Below are positions 10,203-22,085 of a stretch of DNA of 64,000 nt, piece by piece. The stretch is from Phaseolus vulgaris (taxonomy: Eukaryota; Streptophyta; Magnoliopsida; Fabales; Fabaceae), in assembly GCF_000499845.2 (NCBI RefSeq), contig NC_023751.2:6723835-6787834 (forward strand). Reading direction: 5' to 3'. The notes under the pieces are model-generated. The model ran no database searches. It saw only the letters and a program-made list of their open reading frames with translations, and had not been told where the DNA came from. Numbering within the stretch: the stretch's first letter is position 1; the number at the start of each line of letters is the position of its first letter. Position numbers and translations under genes: made by a program.

Positions 10203-10533
10203 GAGAGTTTCTTCCTGCGGCCCTTACATTTTTTAAAATACCTAAATTATTCTTTCACAGTTTTAGTTTTATGTGATTTTTGAATAAAGGTTCCTTAAGC
10301 AAAAAGTGTTTTCAGAATAGAAAATTCATAAGATAATAAATCATTTCAGAATTTTTTTCGAAATACATTTTTTTTATTTCTAGATTGGTAAACCCAGAAT
10401 TAATAAAATTTATTCTGGAAATATTTCAAAAAAAATAATCCATAAGTCATTTTTAAAAAGATAAAACAGTTTTTTTTCTCGAAAATGATGGGGGTGTAAG
10501 ATGAAATTTGTTAAGGTGCAGGAAGAAAGAGCC
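10203..10533. mobile_element. Mutator-like MITE with perfect 9-bp TSD
   Basis: The right end reads GGTGCAGGAAGAAAGAGCC. The left end is its diverged inverse (TTTCTTCCTGC core). The 9-mer TTCTTCCAC occurs exactly on both sides (10194-10202 and 10534-10542). A 331-bp non-coding interior contains repeated TTTCAGAAT/ATTCTGGAAA words. Same TIR core as the elements at 9.7, 18.4 and 48.8 kb. Confidence 0.7.
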
Positions 10534-11052
10534 TTCTTCCACATTCTGCGTCCCTACGCGGTCCAGTTCCCTCGCTCCACTGCTTGGTTCCAGCATTACG
10601 ACTTTCCAGAAAAACATCCTAAATATTTTTTTTCACCTCTCATTTATTTTGGAGTTATTTTTTCAGAATGCATATTACATTTCAGAAAATCTATTTCAAA
10701 ATAAATAAAAGGTTACCCAAAAAATTTGCCAATCTATAAGAAAAAACACCATAGAAAAATTTGACACAGTTAATCAACAATAACACTAGAATCGTGGAAT
10801 GATTTAGATAATCCATACAGTTTAATTTAGTGACCAGGTTTATCCCGGCCAATAATCAACGAAGAACAACTTTTTTACATTCAACGTACTGAAATAGTAC
10901 TCGTTTATCTGAATTTCAGATTCAAATACCATGATCCACGAATCAAATCAAATTATAGTACATTTATTGGTCTCATAATTTCAAAGTGCAGCGTGCTTCA
11001 GAAACATGTTGGCTAAATTAGCTTGTCATTGTTGAAGAATAAATCTGTAGCA

Positions 11053-14000
11053 TCAAACAATTATATCAATTGGGTGCTCTTGATCATCCAAAAGCAACAC
11101 CTGAGACCCTTCTTCAATAATCATTGCACCATCTTCATTTGCTCTACTAAGATGTTCACAAGGACTTACCGCGAATCCAACATGAGTCATTTCCCCTGCA
11201 TCAAGCATCACACTCTGGAAACCAACCAACTGTTTCACAGGGTTTCCACTTTTCTGGTTTTTAGGCCTCATAAACAGCAATACAGGATGCTTCCCTACCA
11301 TGCTTCCATGATTTTGAACTCTCACTGTGACCGAGAGTGACATGCTTTGGCAGGTTTGTTCTCCCAACTCCGAAACTAGTTTGTACCTTACGGTTTCTGA
11401 ATTTTCAACCATCAAATGAGTGGATGATTGGTTCAAGTGAAGCTTGGCATGTGTAACAGAAACAAACTCATAGGAATACTTTGAGTAGCTTAGTCCATAG
11501 CCAAAGTCATACACTTTTGGACCTTTGTAAAATCGGTAAGTTCTCCCAGGATAGCCAGTAGAAGGATCAGCTCTCATTCTCATGTCTGTCATGGGTACTT
11601 TGATGTAATCTTTTGGGTACCAAGTAACTGGCAGTCTTCCTCCTACATAGTATTATGACAGACAGCACACACCATTTCAGTAATAAACTTGTGAATCTGT
11701 GAACTATTGTTGGGCCATGTTGTTTGTTCGTTCATAACTTAGTCAAATACAATGTCGGATAAAAATAGTACAATACAAGTAATCTTCCCTTTAGTCCTTG
11801 AGATTACAAGTGAGTCACTTTTAATCCTTGTAAAATGTTGCAAAATATCATTTACTTTAAAAGAGTATAGTTAAAACACGAGTAAAGTGAATGACATTTA
11901 GATTAAAAGTTGTGTAAAGTAAGGGACTAAAGTTAAAGATTTTATTACAGCATCAGGGACATTTTATTCATAAAATACCAAACAAATTCACCTGGGTTGT
12001 GGTCCCCAAAGATAATTTGTGCAAGTGCAATGCCTCCAAGTTCTCCGGGATAACCTGCCCAGAGGATGCCTCCAATTTTGTGGTTATACTTGGCTGAACT
12101 AATATCTACAGGCCCTCCACAAAGCAGCACCAAAATAACTGGTTTCTTAGAAGCTTCAGCAACGCTGTTGACGAGTTCAAGTTGCTTGCCTGGCAAGTCT
12201 AGATGAATGCGATCACGTTCTTCCCTCTCTTCACTTTGATCCAATCCCATAACCAGCACCACATAATCCACTTTTTTTGCAACTTCCACTGCCTGCTCAA
12301 TTTGAGCCGAAGAACACTTTGGTCCACCATCACAGCCAGGATGATAAACGGCGTTCTTAACGTAGTGCTGAAACCCTTGCAATATGGTCACAGATTTACA
12401 AGGAGGGCCAGCATAGTTTCCAAGAAGAGTTAGTGGAGAAGCATTGGCATTGGGACCTATCACTGCTAAGGAAATGCTGGGGCTTGTTTTTGGAAGTGGT
12501 AGAAGTGTGGGAGAGTTTTTTAAGAGGACAATGCCATTTCTTGCAGCTTCAAGAGCCAGATATTGGTGCTCTTTGGAACATACATGATTGGGACCAATCA
12601 TGCCAAATGGAAGACTGCTTGGATTTCCATCAAACAGGCCTAGCCTCATTCTAATAGAAAACAGGTTGTGAAGGGCACGGTCTATTTCAGACATGGATAC
12701 TTTTTTCTGCAGCACTGCGGATTTAGCATGATCCGTCAAATAAGTACCACATTCCACATCCATCCCTGCAAATTTTAAAAACATATTCACTGTAGGGCAT
12801 CTAAAGTACAACAACAGTACGTGTAACTACATTTAGGAGGTAGTCCTTCCTTTTCGGTAAACTACACTTGACCTCTTCAAAAGTTTTCAGAAATGACATA
12901 TAATACCATTTTCAACCAAAAATTACTTTTTCTCCTTACTTGAAGTTTGAGAAACTGGAGTGTCCAAGTGCTGTTTGAATAACTTAACACAATTTCCATA
13001 CGCATGACTTCAGTACTTCTTAAACACCTTAGAGAACTATATTGGGTGAGAAAAAATACACAATATTTATTTAGCGCCCTCATAAAAAAATTTAGACTCT
13101 AGATTACCCTCCAAATGTGAACCGTTTGAATAAAGAATTTTCCAGAATTACTTACACTGCATCAGTTCATCTACTGAGGGAATTATGGTTTGTCTAAGTA
13201 GGAAGGTTGTACTTCGGAGTTTCTTTGCTATATCAGAATATTATTGATTTCATGAAATTTATAAAAGGCATACTTAGATTATTCATATCGTCTCTAATGG
13301 ATTTAGTAAAGATAAACTATGGAAGAGTTTGTTTTAAGATAAAAAAAAAAGTGACCATTCTGGTATAAGATAGGTTAATATTCTTTAGAGACTTAAAACA
13401 AATCTAGTTTATGCTTGCTTATACTATCATAAAAAATAATTTCTTTAAAAAGCGTCTGATTTTGAGTCAAAATAACTTCTGATTATTAATGAGATGATAA
13501 TATTACTCCAACTAAATCCTCACTGAGTGAGGTAATAGTTTTAGAGCAGTGCTTAATAGTGGAGACAGAATGCTACGAAAGACTTCTAACCAATCATTTG
13601 CGTTAATCATTTTATGTGATAGAAAAAACAAGTATTTTCGACAAAACAGTGCTACTTTTGCCCGAGAAACACCAATTAAACAAATATTAATTTAAAAGTT
13701 GAAACAATATCAATGTAAATTGACGAAAAACATAACTCCGAAAATAATTTTTTTAGTAACCACAATTTCTCTTTTCAAAAAGGGCACAAAGATTCTTGTT
13801 GTTTTCATGAAAAAGAATTTCGTGTTTTTTAACACTTTCCTAATTGATCATCCCATCTCACTATTTCTTTTCCTATTTAAAAAAATCTCAAATTTTTTAT
13901 TTTCAATTATTTTTTTCCCTTTGCTAATATCTGCTCCTTCTCTTCAAATTGCAGCTAGTAATACTTTTATAATTTAAAACATTTTTTTTCAATGTATTTT

Positions 14001-15623
14001 AAAAATTAAAATGTATTAATTAAACATATTTTATTTATGATTTTAAATTCTATTTCATAAGTTTTAATTAAATTTTAAAAATACACATACATAACTTTGC
14101 ACGCCAGTGTGGAAAGTAGAGAGAAAGTCTTCCTGTGGGGCTCACAGATGTCGGAAAATTATGAGAAAGATTTGTATAATTCTTAACAGATAAAAGAATG
14201 TAAACATGTGATTGAATATAAAAGTTTATGTAAGCATCATTAATGGTATTAATATAGTAGACGAAATGAAAATACAAAAATGGAAACCTTAGAAAAACCT
14301 AAAATGTGAAATATACAGAAAGGTGACATAAGAAATTCTGATAAACATATTATGGGTACCTAATATAACTGGGGAAAGGCACCGACTTTGGCATCAATGG
14401 TTGAGAATGAATAGCATTGTAAAACCATGTTACTGTAAACCGACAAAAGACAGGTGATGAAAGCCTCTACGTACTAGGAACATGAGATTTAGGTGGTTTC
14501 AATTTGGAGCAAAGATTTAACAGTGCAATTGATATTATGAATTGACGCGAAAGAGAGAGACATACCAGCACGAAGAACATCAGCTACAGCATCCTCCGAT
14601 GATTTTGCAAATCCTTGCTGGTCATGAATGATCCCCACTGCCCCACAATCCGACGTAATATAGCCACGGAAATGCCATTCTTTTCTGGCTGTTTTGGTTA
14701 ACAGGTTGAAATCCGCACAGCTCGGAACCCCGTTCACGCGGTTGTAAGCACACATGATCCCACTGGCCCCTCCTTGCTGTACGCAACTCTGAAACGGAGG
14801 CTGGTATGTGTCCGCTAAATCTTGCAAACTCACCTGAAACAGATCATAATAATGTCTGTGTATCTAATCCAAGAGTTAAGCAAAAAGAGGAAAAAGGTAA
14901 TTAAGAAGTGTGCAGAGTGAAGTGGTTAATTACGCGAGCGTCGAAGAGAAAGCGATCCACGCCCTTCCAATTGTCAAGATCGTAAGCCGTGAAGTGTTTG
15001 CAACAGGCGGAGGCTTGAAGGTGGCCCCTCAACTTGCCTCCGTGAAAGGAGTCTCCTTGGAGGCCTCTGACGTAGGAAACTGCGTAGCCAGAAGTGAGGA
15101 GAGGGTCTTCGCCGGGTGTCTCTTGTCCTCGGCCCCATCGCGGGTCCCTGAAGATGTTAATATTGGGAGCCCAGAAGGTGAGCCCCTGGGCCTGGCCTGC
15201 ATTATAGATTGCGCGGGCTTCGATCCCAATGGCGCGTCCGATGCGGTACCAGAGGAGGGAGTCGAAGGTGGCTGCGCTGAGGATGACCTGAGGGAAGCTG
15301 GTGGCGGAGGAGATGGAGGCGTTGAAGCGGATGCCGGGGCCAACGCTTCCTACGCCGTGAAGGGCCTCGCTCCACCACTGGTAGGCGGGGATGCCGAGGC
15401 GGGGGATGGAAGGCGCGGTGTTGACGAGTTGGGAGAGTTTCTCTTGGAGTGTGAGTCTGGAGAGAAGGTCTTTGGTTCTTTGGGGGATGGGGAGTTTGGG
15501 GTTGCAGAAAGGGTAGGATTTGGAGGAAGGGTTTGACCAATCACAAGCGAATGGTGGGTTAGATGAGTGAGCAGTGTGAAGAGTGAGGAAAATGATGGTT
15601 GCAAAGGTGAAGCTGAGGGCCAT
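11053..15623 (-). CDS. beta-D-xylosidase, glycoside hydrolase family 3 (BXL6/BXL7-like), 4 exons
   Basis: Exons 15623-14934, 14833-14566, 12765-11992 and 11642-11053 join in phase across GT-AG introns of 100, 1800 and 349 nt, giving a 773-residue protein, the usual plant BXL length. Residues 1-20 form a signal peptide ([20 protein letters not shown]), so it should be secreted to the apoplast. The N-terminal GH3 domain contains [20 protein letters not shown] and [12 protein letters not shown]. The nucleophile is Asp of YITSDCGAV, about residue 292. The second domain (from about 390) carries GIVLLKN, ALIGPN-like AVIGPNAN, and the acidic loop EEREERDR near 498-503, where the family's acid/base residue lies. 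The C-terminal fibronectin-III-like domain starts near residue 650. GH3 plant BXLs release xylose, and some also arabinose, from wall polysaccharides. Exact substrate cannot be read from sequence. Subfamily is from recollection of legume BXL7-type proteins. Confidence 0.93.
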
Positions 15624-15657
15624 GCTCTCGACGCAAAGCTATAACTAATGTCCAAGG

Positions 15658-15663
15658 TTTATA
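15658..15663 (-). promoter_or_regulatory. possible TATA box of the GH3 gene
   Basis: TATAAA on the minus strand 35 bp before the ATG. If used, the 5' UTR would be only a few bases, which is unusual, so another upstream start may be the real one. Confidence 0.3.
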
Positions 15664-15959
15664 GTGTGGAAGAAATTTTCATGGCTATCATCATATAGTA
15701 GAAAAAGGGTCACTTACTTACATCCCTGATTTAACGTCTCAGTCCCACCTAAATTTTGAAATTTACCTTAGACTCTGGAAAGTCCCACTTAAATTTCTTT
15801 ATAACCCTTTATGCACAATCTTTTTCTTTCTCATTTCTTCTTCGCGAAATCAGCATTGTGTTTCTCCTCTTTGGTGGCTGCACTGTTAGCGTTGGTGATC
15901 CAAAGGGTATTTTTCTTGCATCTTTGTTTGGACCTGCAGCTACATACCTTCTTATAAGT

Positions 15960-16300
15960 TTTTAAATTTCTAAAAATGCCCTTTTATAATATTTGAGATT
16001 ATGTAATTCAAAAGTCATTTTTCAAATGTGTAATTAGCTACCGGATTATATAATCCAGAAGTCATTTGTCAGATGCATGATTATTCTTCAGATTACATAA
16101 TCTGAAAGTCTTATTTACCTTCTAGATTATGTAATTCAGAAGTTTTTTTTCAAATGAGTTTCCGAATTACATAATCCAAAAACTACTCTATGGGGGTGAC
16201 ACAAGAAGGACAAAAATGTATGACACAAGAAGAACAAAAATGTATTTTCATGTTGTATATGGAGGTGACTATATAGAGGTGCAGGAAGAAACAGTCTTTT
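15960..16300. mobile_element. truncated MITE related to the 9.7-kb element
   Basis: The right end AGAGGTGCAGGAAGAAACAG (16277-16296) is the family TIR. The interior shows the same alternating words (GGATTATATAATCC, CAGATTACATAATCTG, GTAATTCAGAAG). A matching left TIR was not found, so the left boundary is approximate and the copy is probably 5'-truncated. Confidence 0.45.
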
Positions 16301-16909
16301 GGTTGTGGTTGTTTGTAGTGGGCTTTTTTGTAAGGGAGATTTCTTTCGAATTGGATTGTGGTTTAACGTTAGTGATCTAAATGTTCATCTTGTTTTTTAA
16401 ACTGATATTTATTTTTGGGATTCCAACTACTACATTTTATTGAATTGTTAATTATTCTTCTTCATCCTTGATATTAAATGATTGTTATTTAGATGTTTAC
16501 ATCCTAAATTGAAATTAATTATTGGTTGCTTAAAATTAAAATTTAAAATATAGGAATAGTAAAAATTATAGGACCAATTAATGATTTTAGTCCCTAAAAA
16601 TAACTTAATTATTAACTCATTAGTTTCTTCACAATTTAAAGATTAAATTATGGGTAATTTACACAATACATTTTAAAAAATATAGGAAAAATATATAAAT
16701 TTACATCATTTGCATTCATTCTGAAATGTTAAGTGACATAAAAAGTCGAAAATATTTTATGTAAAAAGTCGATCCTATAAATAGTGATACTTGGTTTTCT
16801 ATTAATTTGAAATGATATGTATGTGAAATTGCTAGTACACATTATTCTTATTTTCACAAGTCAATATATATTTTTAGATTTGATAGTGTTTTTCTTCTAA
16901 ATAACAAGT

Positions 16910-17815
16910 TCGTAGAGTCGAGTATAAATTGGGCAAAGTCAAATCAGGTTTGAGTTAGGCCGAGTTAAATTAGTCTAGGTTTATGTTAGATTAAGACAGG
17001 TCAAATCAAAGTCATGTCAAGTTGGGTTAAGTCAAGTCCAATTTGAGCCAAATCAGGTTGGGCTAAGACAGACTCAATTCAGGTCAGGTGAGTCATGTCA
17101 GGGCAAGTTAAGCTAAGTTGAGCCTATGTCAATACATGTAGGGTTGGATCAGACATGGGTCAAGTTAGGTCGAGCTGAGATCATATTAAGTTGGTTTTGC
17201 TAGGCCAAGTTAAGTTGAGTTGGGTTGGATCCACGTCATGCTGAATCGAGTAAGGCCGAGTCAAGTGAGGCACAGGCTGGGTTAGGTTAAAATTGGACCA
17301 TATTAGACTAAGACGTGTCTAACCTTGGTTGAATGAACATCGAGAAATTTTAAGTTAGACCCAAGTCAAGTGGTGTTGGCCCAAGTTGGATTGGATCAGA
17401 CCTATGTCAGGTTTGACCAAGTTTAGGCCAAGTTGGCTCAAATTCAGGTCAAATCAAATCGGGTCGATGTCGAGTAAGGTTTGGCCCAAAAAAATATCAT
17501 GTCGGGTTAAAGTCATGTAAGGTATCCTCAAGTCAATCACAAGTCAAATTGGGTTAGGTCTTGCTAAATTAGGCTATATGTTAGAATGTGTCTAAATCAA
17601 GTTAAATTAGGCTAGGTCTATCCCAAGTAAAAATGGGTTAAACAAGGTCTAGTTTAGCGAGTTAAGTCGAGTCTAGTGTCCGATTGATTTTAAGTTAAAA
17701 AAAGTTTAATCAGATTTGGACTAAGTCATACAAGGTCGAATTGAGTGAAATCAAACATAAATCAGACTAAGTTGAACAAAACCTTTACAAATTGAGTTAG
17801 GCTCAACCTTGCAAC
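16910..17815. repeat. degenerate simple-repeat array rich in GTCAAGT / GGGTT / AGGTC
   Basis: About 900 bp consist of near-continuous variants of words such as GTCAAGTTGGGTT, GGTCAGGT, AAGTTGAG and TCAAATCAGGTT, with no long unique stretch. No fixed period is visible by eye. The G/T/A bias without long C runs gives it a different texture from the flanking AT-rich DNA. No open frame of note. Most likely a decayed minisatellite. Confidence 0.6.
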
Positions 17816-18379
17816 CAACTTATACAAAATAAATACTAATTAAGAATCAATTTACAATAAATATGAAATATTTAGGGATAAATTTATAATTTAAAATATT
17901 TTAATAATTCATACCATTTTTAAAAGTATTTAAGGAGTTGATTGAAATCTTATTTTTAATATTTCACTCTACTCTAACTCCAACACTCTTTATGTGAGAA
18001 TTTTCAGAGTTAATACTTTTTTAAAGGTTAATTAAAAATAAATAAAAAATAACTTATTTATGAGTAAATTATGATTAGCTTATAGATGAAATTGATAACT
18101 CTAACATTAATTATGATTTTTTTTTATAAAATATCTGTAGTCAATTTTAATAGATTTTAATTATTATTTCATAGTTTTGAAAAAAATATAATCAACAATC
18201 ATAAATTTTATGATTGGGTAAAATTTTTATCGATGTCATTGAATTTAAATGGGAACTTGCATTATTTAAGTAAGGTCGCGTAAATTTTAGTTAAATATTA
18301 TATCAATTTCCTTCAATACACTTCGTATTTTGTTGTAAACAAAATCTCTATGGCAGTAGGCAAAGGCGAGAAAAGAATA

Positions 18380-18818
18380 GGCAATTGCTTCCTGCACCAT
18401 ATCACTGCACCCGATTCCAGTGGAAAAGACGAAATTATTCTTAAAAAAAATTTCAGAAATATGTGTTCTGGATTTTTTTTTCCGGAACGAAATTTTATAT
18501 TATGGATTTTTTATCCGGAATGAGTTTCTCATTTTTATTTCCGGATTTTTATTTCCGAAACACAATAATCTCTTTTCCGGATTTTTTTTTCCAGAATGTA
18601 TTATTTATCAATTCCGAATTTTTTTGTCCGGAATAGAATTTTAAATTTTGTTTCCGGATTTTTATTTCCAAAACTCAATAACCACTTCCGGATATATTTT
18701 TCCGGAATATATTATTTTTAATTCCGGATTTTTATTTCCGGAATAAAGGGCACTTTTGGAATTTTCAAAATTGTGTTGGGTGCAGGTTAGAATGTGTTGG
18801 GTGCAGGGAGCATTTGCC
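18380..18818. mobile_element. Mutator-like MITE (439 bp) with perfect 9-bp TSD
   Basis: Begins GGCAATTGCTTCCTGCACC and ends with the inverse (GGTGCAGGGAGCATTTGCC after one change). AAAAGAATA is repeated exactly at 18371-18379 and 18819-18827, a 9-bp target duplication. The interior is a series of partly palindromic units built on TTCCGGATTTTTATTTCCGG. Clear member of the Mutator superfamily, non-autonomous. Confidence 0.85.
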
Positions 18819-18899
18819 AAAAGAATAATGGTAATTCCTTCAATGGGCTTAACAGAATAAAGCTGATGATCATGCGATGTTGGACCATATTATTAGCCT

Positions 18900-20705
18900 C
18901 TTAGTGGCCAATTTCTTATACACCTCCATAATTTCTTCTTACACCTTAATAAAAATTTTATTTCCAAAACTATCTTTCGCAAAATGTGTAGAGTTTTTTT
19001 TTTCTGAATTTATAATTCGTAAATCTTTCTAACTTTATAATTCATAAAGTATTTTTCTAAAAAAATAATTTTTTTTTAAAATTAATCTAATATTAATTAT
19101 TGAAATTTTAATTATTAACTACTTTAGATGTTAATATTTAATTAAATTAATAATTAATTTATAATACAAAGTATTTAATAGTTAAAATTTTGGTAGTTAA
19201 TATTATATAAAAATTTAAAAAATAATTTATATATTAATATTTTTATTATAAAATAATATATAACTTAGTTAGATTAATTCTTTTTTGTTTTAAAATTAAT
19301 TTTTATTTAATAATTTTTTTTGGATTATAAGTGTTTCTCAAATAAATAATTTTAAAATAATTATTTACTTAAGGAATAGATAAAATTATTCATCAAACAG
19401 AAATAAGTAAATTATACAAACATGTAATATATTTGTATTTTGGGTGATAATACATCAACAACAAAAATTAAAAAAAAAATGTATTTTGGGTGATAATATA
19501 TTTTATTTTACATTTTTTTTTATATTTAAAATGTTTGAGAACTTTGTTGAGCACATTAATACCAAGCTCTCGCTCTGGACTAAAATAATGACACGCGATC
19601 TTATCTTAATCCAACCAGTACAAATCCAACTTTTCTAAATAAATATAAAATTACGAAAGTTAATCAAATTAGACACTGATGGAGCCTCAAACATCACTTT
19701 TTGAAAATTCAAACATTTCATCAGTTTTCGGGTACCTTCCTATGACATCACAGCTTTAAAACTTACCTATTATTCAAAATTACCTGGTTTCTTTATAAAT
19801 ATTTTCTAAAGTGAAATAATTTTATAAGTTATTTGTTACTTGTTTAAAAATAAAAAATTAAAATTATATATTTAATATGTCACATCAGGGTAGGTTAATT
19901 AAAAAACCATATCTAATGAACGTCTTTTTCATCACCTTATCCAAAGTGTCCGATACTAAAAAGTGTTAAATGATCATAGCAAGGAACCTTTTTCTACATG
20001 TAAAGAAATATATACACATGTCTTCATGTGAACAATATTTACATTTTGTGAAAAAGAAGATTAATTTTCAAAATATTTTTTTTATCAACAAATGTTAATA
20101 TATTAATCATAGTTGATGACAAATTCGAACTCATGATGTATCCCCTTCCACTTTTATTATTTAGTTAATCTTATATTTTTAATTCACAATTTTATTTAGT
20201 TTTTATTTCTTATACTGATATCCTTCATTAGCATTTACAAATGTATCATCTAATTTTAGTTTAACCTTTTTAATACTTAAATAGTCATTTTTATTAAAGT
20301 TCCTATTTACAATAAAACAATTATTTTCTAATTAAAAAATTTACTATTTAATAAATAGAAAAATAACTTATTTATATATTTATTTAATAAAATAAATAAT
20401 TAAAGTGGCAATAGAACTAGTTTATACTTTTGTTGAATATTTTTTTTAAAGTATGTTTTATCTCCTTAGTTTATTTTTTTCTTTTTTAGACCTTGAGTGC
20501 CCCCTAAAAGCATTTACTATTAATAAGTCCTTTTCAGGCTTTCAATTTAGATGCATCCATCCTTTCCTTCCTTTTAAGTGTTGGTGCGTTCAGATATTTT
20601 TAAAATCTCACAAAAAAAATATTTTAATATTTTAATTTAAATACACTGAGAATGTAAAATATTTTTATATCATCCTTCAACCTTATTTATGTTAAATTTA
20701 TGCTT
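18900..20705. other. AT-rich intergenic DNA
   Basis: No recognisable gene. Several short AT-rich inverted stretches (19.05-19.35 kb) resemble the subterminal words of the CACTA-like pieces at 36.9 and 47.5 kb. No terminal repeats could be assigned. Confidence 0.4.
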
Positions 20706-20708
20706 CGG

Positions 20709-20751
<43 letters not shown>
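20709..20751. repeat. (TA)n microsatellite
   Basis: About 21 uninterrupted TA units. Shorter (TA)n tracts occur at about 22758-22778, 37680-37692, 53440-53450 and 59040-59055. Confidence 0.9.
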
Positions 20752-20753
<2 letters not shown>

Positions 20754-21490
20754 TTTATATTTATAATAACAAACATTTTGTCGGTAAACAATATATAAGT
20801 GTCACTATAAATTATCGTTGACGTTAATTAGTAGCTTTCAGACTTTTTTTAATCTTAGTCTTCCTTTAATAAACTATCCCTTATAAAACAATAATCAACT
20901 AGCAAGTCATAATTAATATGAATGATCAATACTTTACATTAATATTATAAAAAAACTAAACTAAACTCGTATTTATAAAAATATGAATTAATAAATAAAA
21001 AAAAAGGAATAATCAAAGTGTGTTTTGAATAGTTTTTTATTCACCTTATTCAAAATTAAACCATTTGTATCTGCATAATTAAGACAACATCTTATGTAAC
21101 AATTTTAAAGAGATTTAATTACTTACAAACTACTTATATATGCTATAGATGTGATTATCTAAGTACGGTTAAAACTTCTATGATGAATATAAAATATATA
21201 TTTAATATTTTCCTATAGATTCTTGATATACAAAGTGAGAATAAAAATATAAAGAGTATCATACTTTCATTTGCAGTGACGATTATATGGATCTTCTAGC
21301 CGTAGTACATTTCTAAGGGTGTATGAATAAATGCAACATCATAGCCCTCATATAGACAAGACATTGGACCCTTCTTATAGCCAAAATCTAATTCTTGCTT
21401 TTTATTTTTTATTTTTATAAAAACTTTTATGTTATTATATAACTTAATATTTGAGTTAGGCTGATACCTTAAACAATAACAATTATTTAC
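20752..21490. other. AT-rich intergenic DNA
   Basis: No gene, RNA or repeat recognised between the TA microsatellite and the solo LTR. Confidence 0.4.
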
Positions 21491-22085
21491 TGTTCCTAGT
21501 AGGAAGATAAGACATAAAGAACTATTGAAATCTTCTTTTTCTTCCTTCGGTCGGTCAGGTGATTGGGTGTTGAGATTCTTCTCGTCCTCCTGCTTCTCCT
21601 TCGACATTCGGCCTCGGGTGAACACCGGATGGTGGGGATACCTGCGAAGGTACTCCGATGCTCAAGTCAGTAAAGCGGGTGGTCAGCTCTCAGGTAGGTG
21701 AACAATAATAAATGACATACCTTACTCCTTGGGATGCGTGCTATTTATATTATTCTAATGGGCCTACCTTGTTGGGCCCGTTTATCGAAGTGAATACTGC
21801 TTAGGGTTGTATTACCTAATTCTTAATGATTGATTAACTTCACTGATCTTGGTTTAAGCGTAAACTCGGCCATCGGCCAAGTTCCCCTGGTATGGATCGG
21901 CCATCGGCCAAATTCCCTTGGTCTTGGTCGTCTCGACCAAGTCTTCTAAGGTCTCGGCCAAGTGGGTCATCGGCCTCGTCATCTCGACCAAATCTCTCAA
22001 GTCTTCGCTAGGTTCCCCTGGTTTCGATCAGGTAGACACGACCTCGGGCAGTCAGGTGGGTCTCGGCCTCGCCCATACCGGTACA
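21491..22085 (-). mobile_element. solo LTR of a gypsy family related to the 1-8.6 kb element
   Basis: Left end TGTTCCTAGTAGG and right end CATACCGGTACA. On the minus strand it begins TGTACCGGTATGGGCG, like the copy at 33.5 kb. The flanking 5-mers TTTAC and TTCAC match at 4 of 5. An LTR TATAAATA (minus) is at 21749-21742, and the shared block CCTGCGAAGG..CTCCGATGCTCAAG lies at about 21640-21670. No internal region is attached, so it is a recombination-derived solo LTR. The 21.87-22.07 kb part is rich in CTCGGCCA/CTCGACCAAG repeats. Confidence 0.8.

Noticed and set aside
14910..15536. 208-codon plus-strand ORF
   Set aside because: It is the antisense shadow of exon 1 of the GH3 gene, caused by that exon's high GC content.
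15029..15655. Pro/Ser-rich minus-strand ORFs overlapping the GH3 first exon
   Set aside because: Out-of-frame shadows of exon 1, which has a clear signal peptide and conserved GH3 motifs in its own frame.
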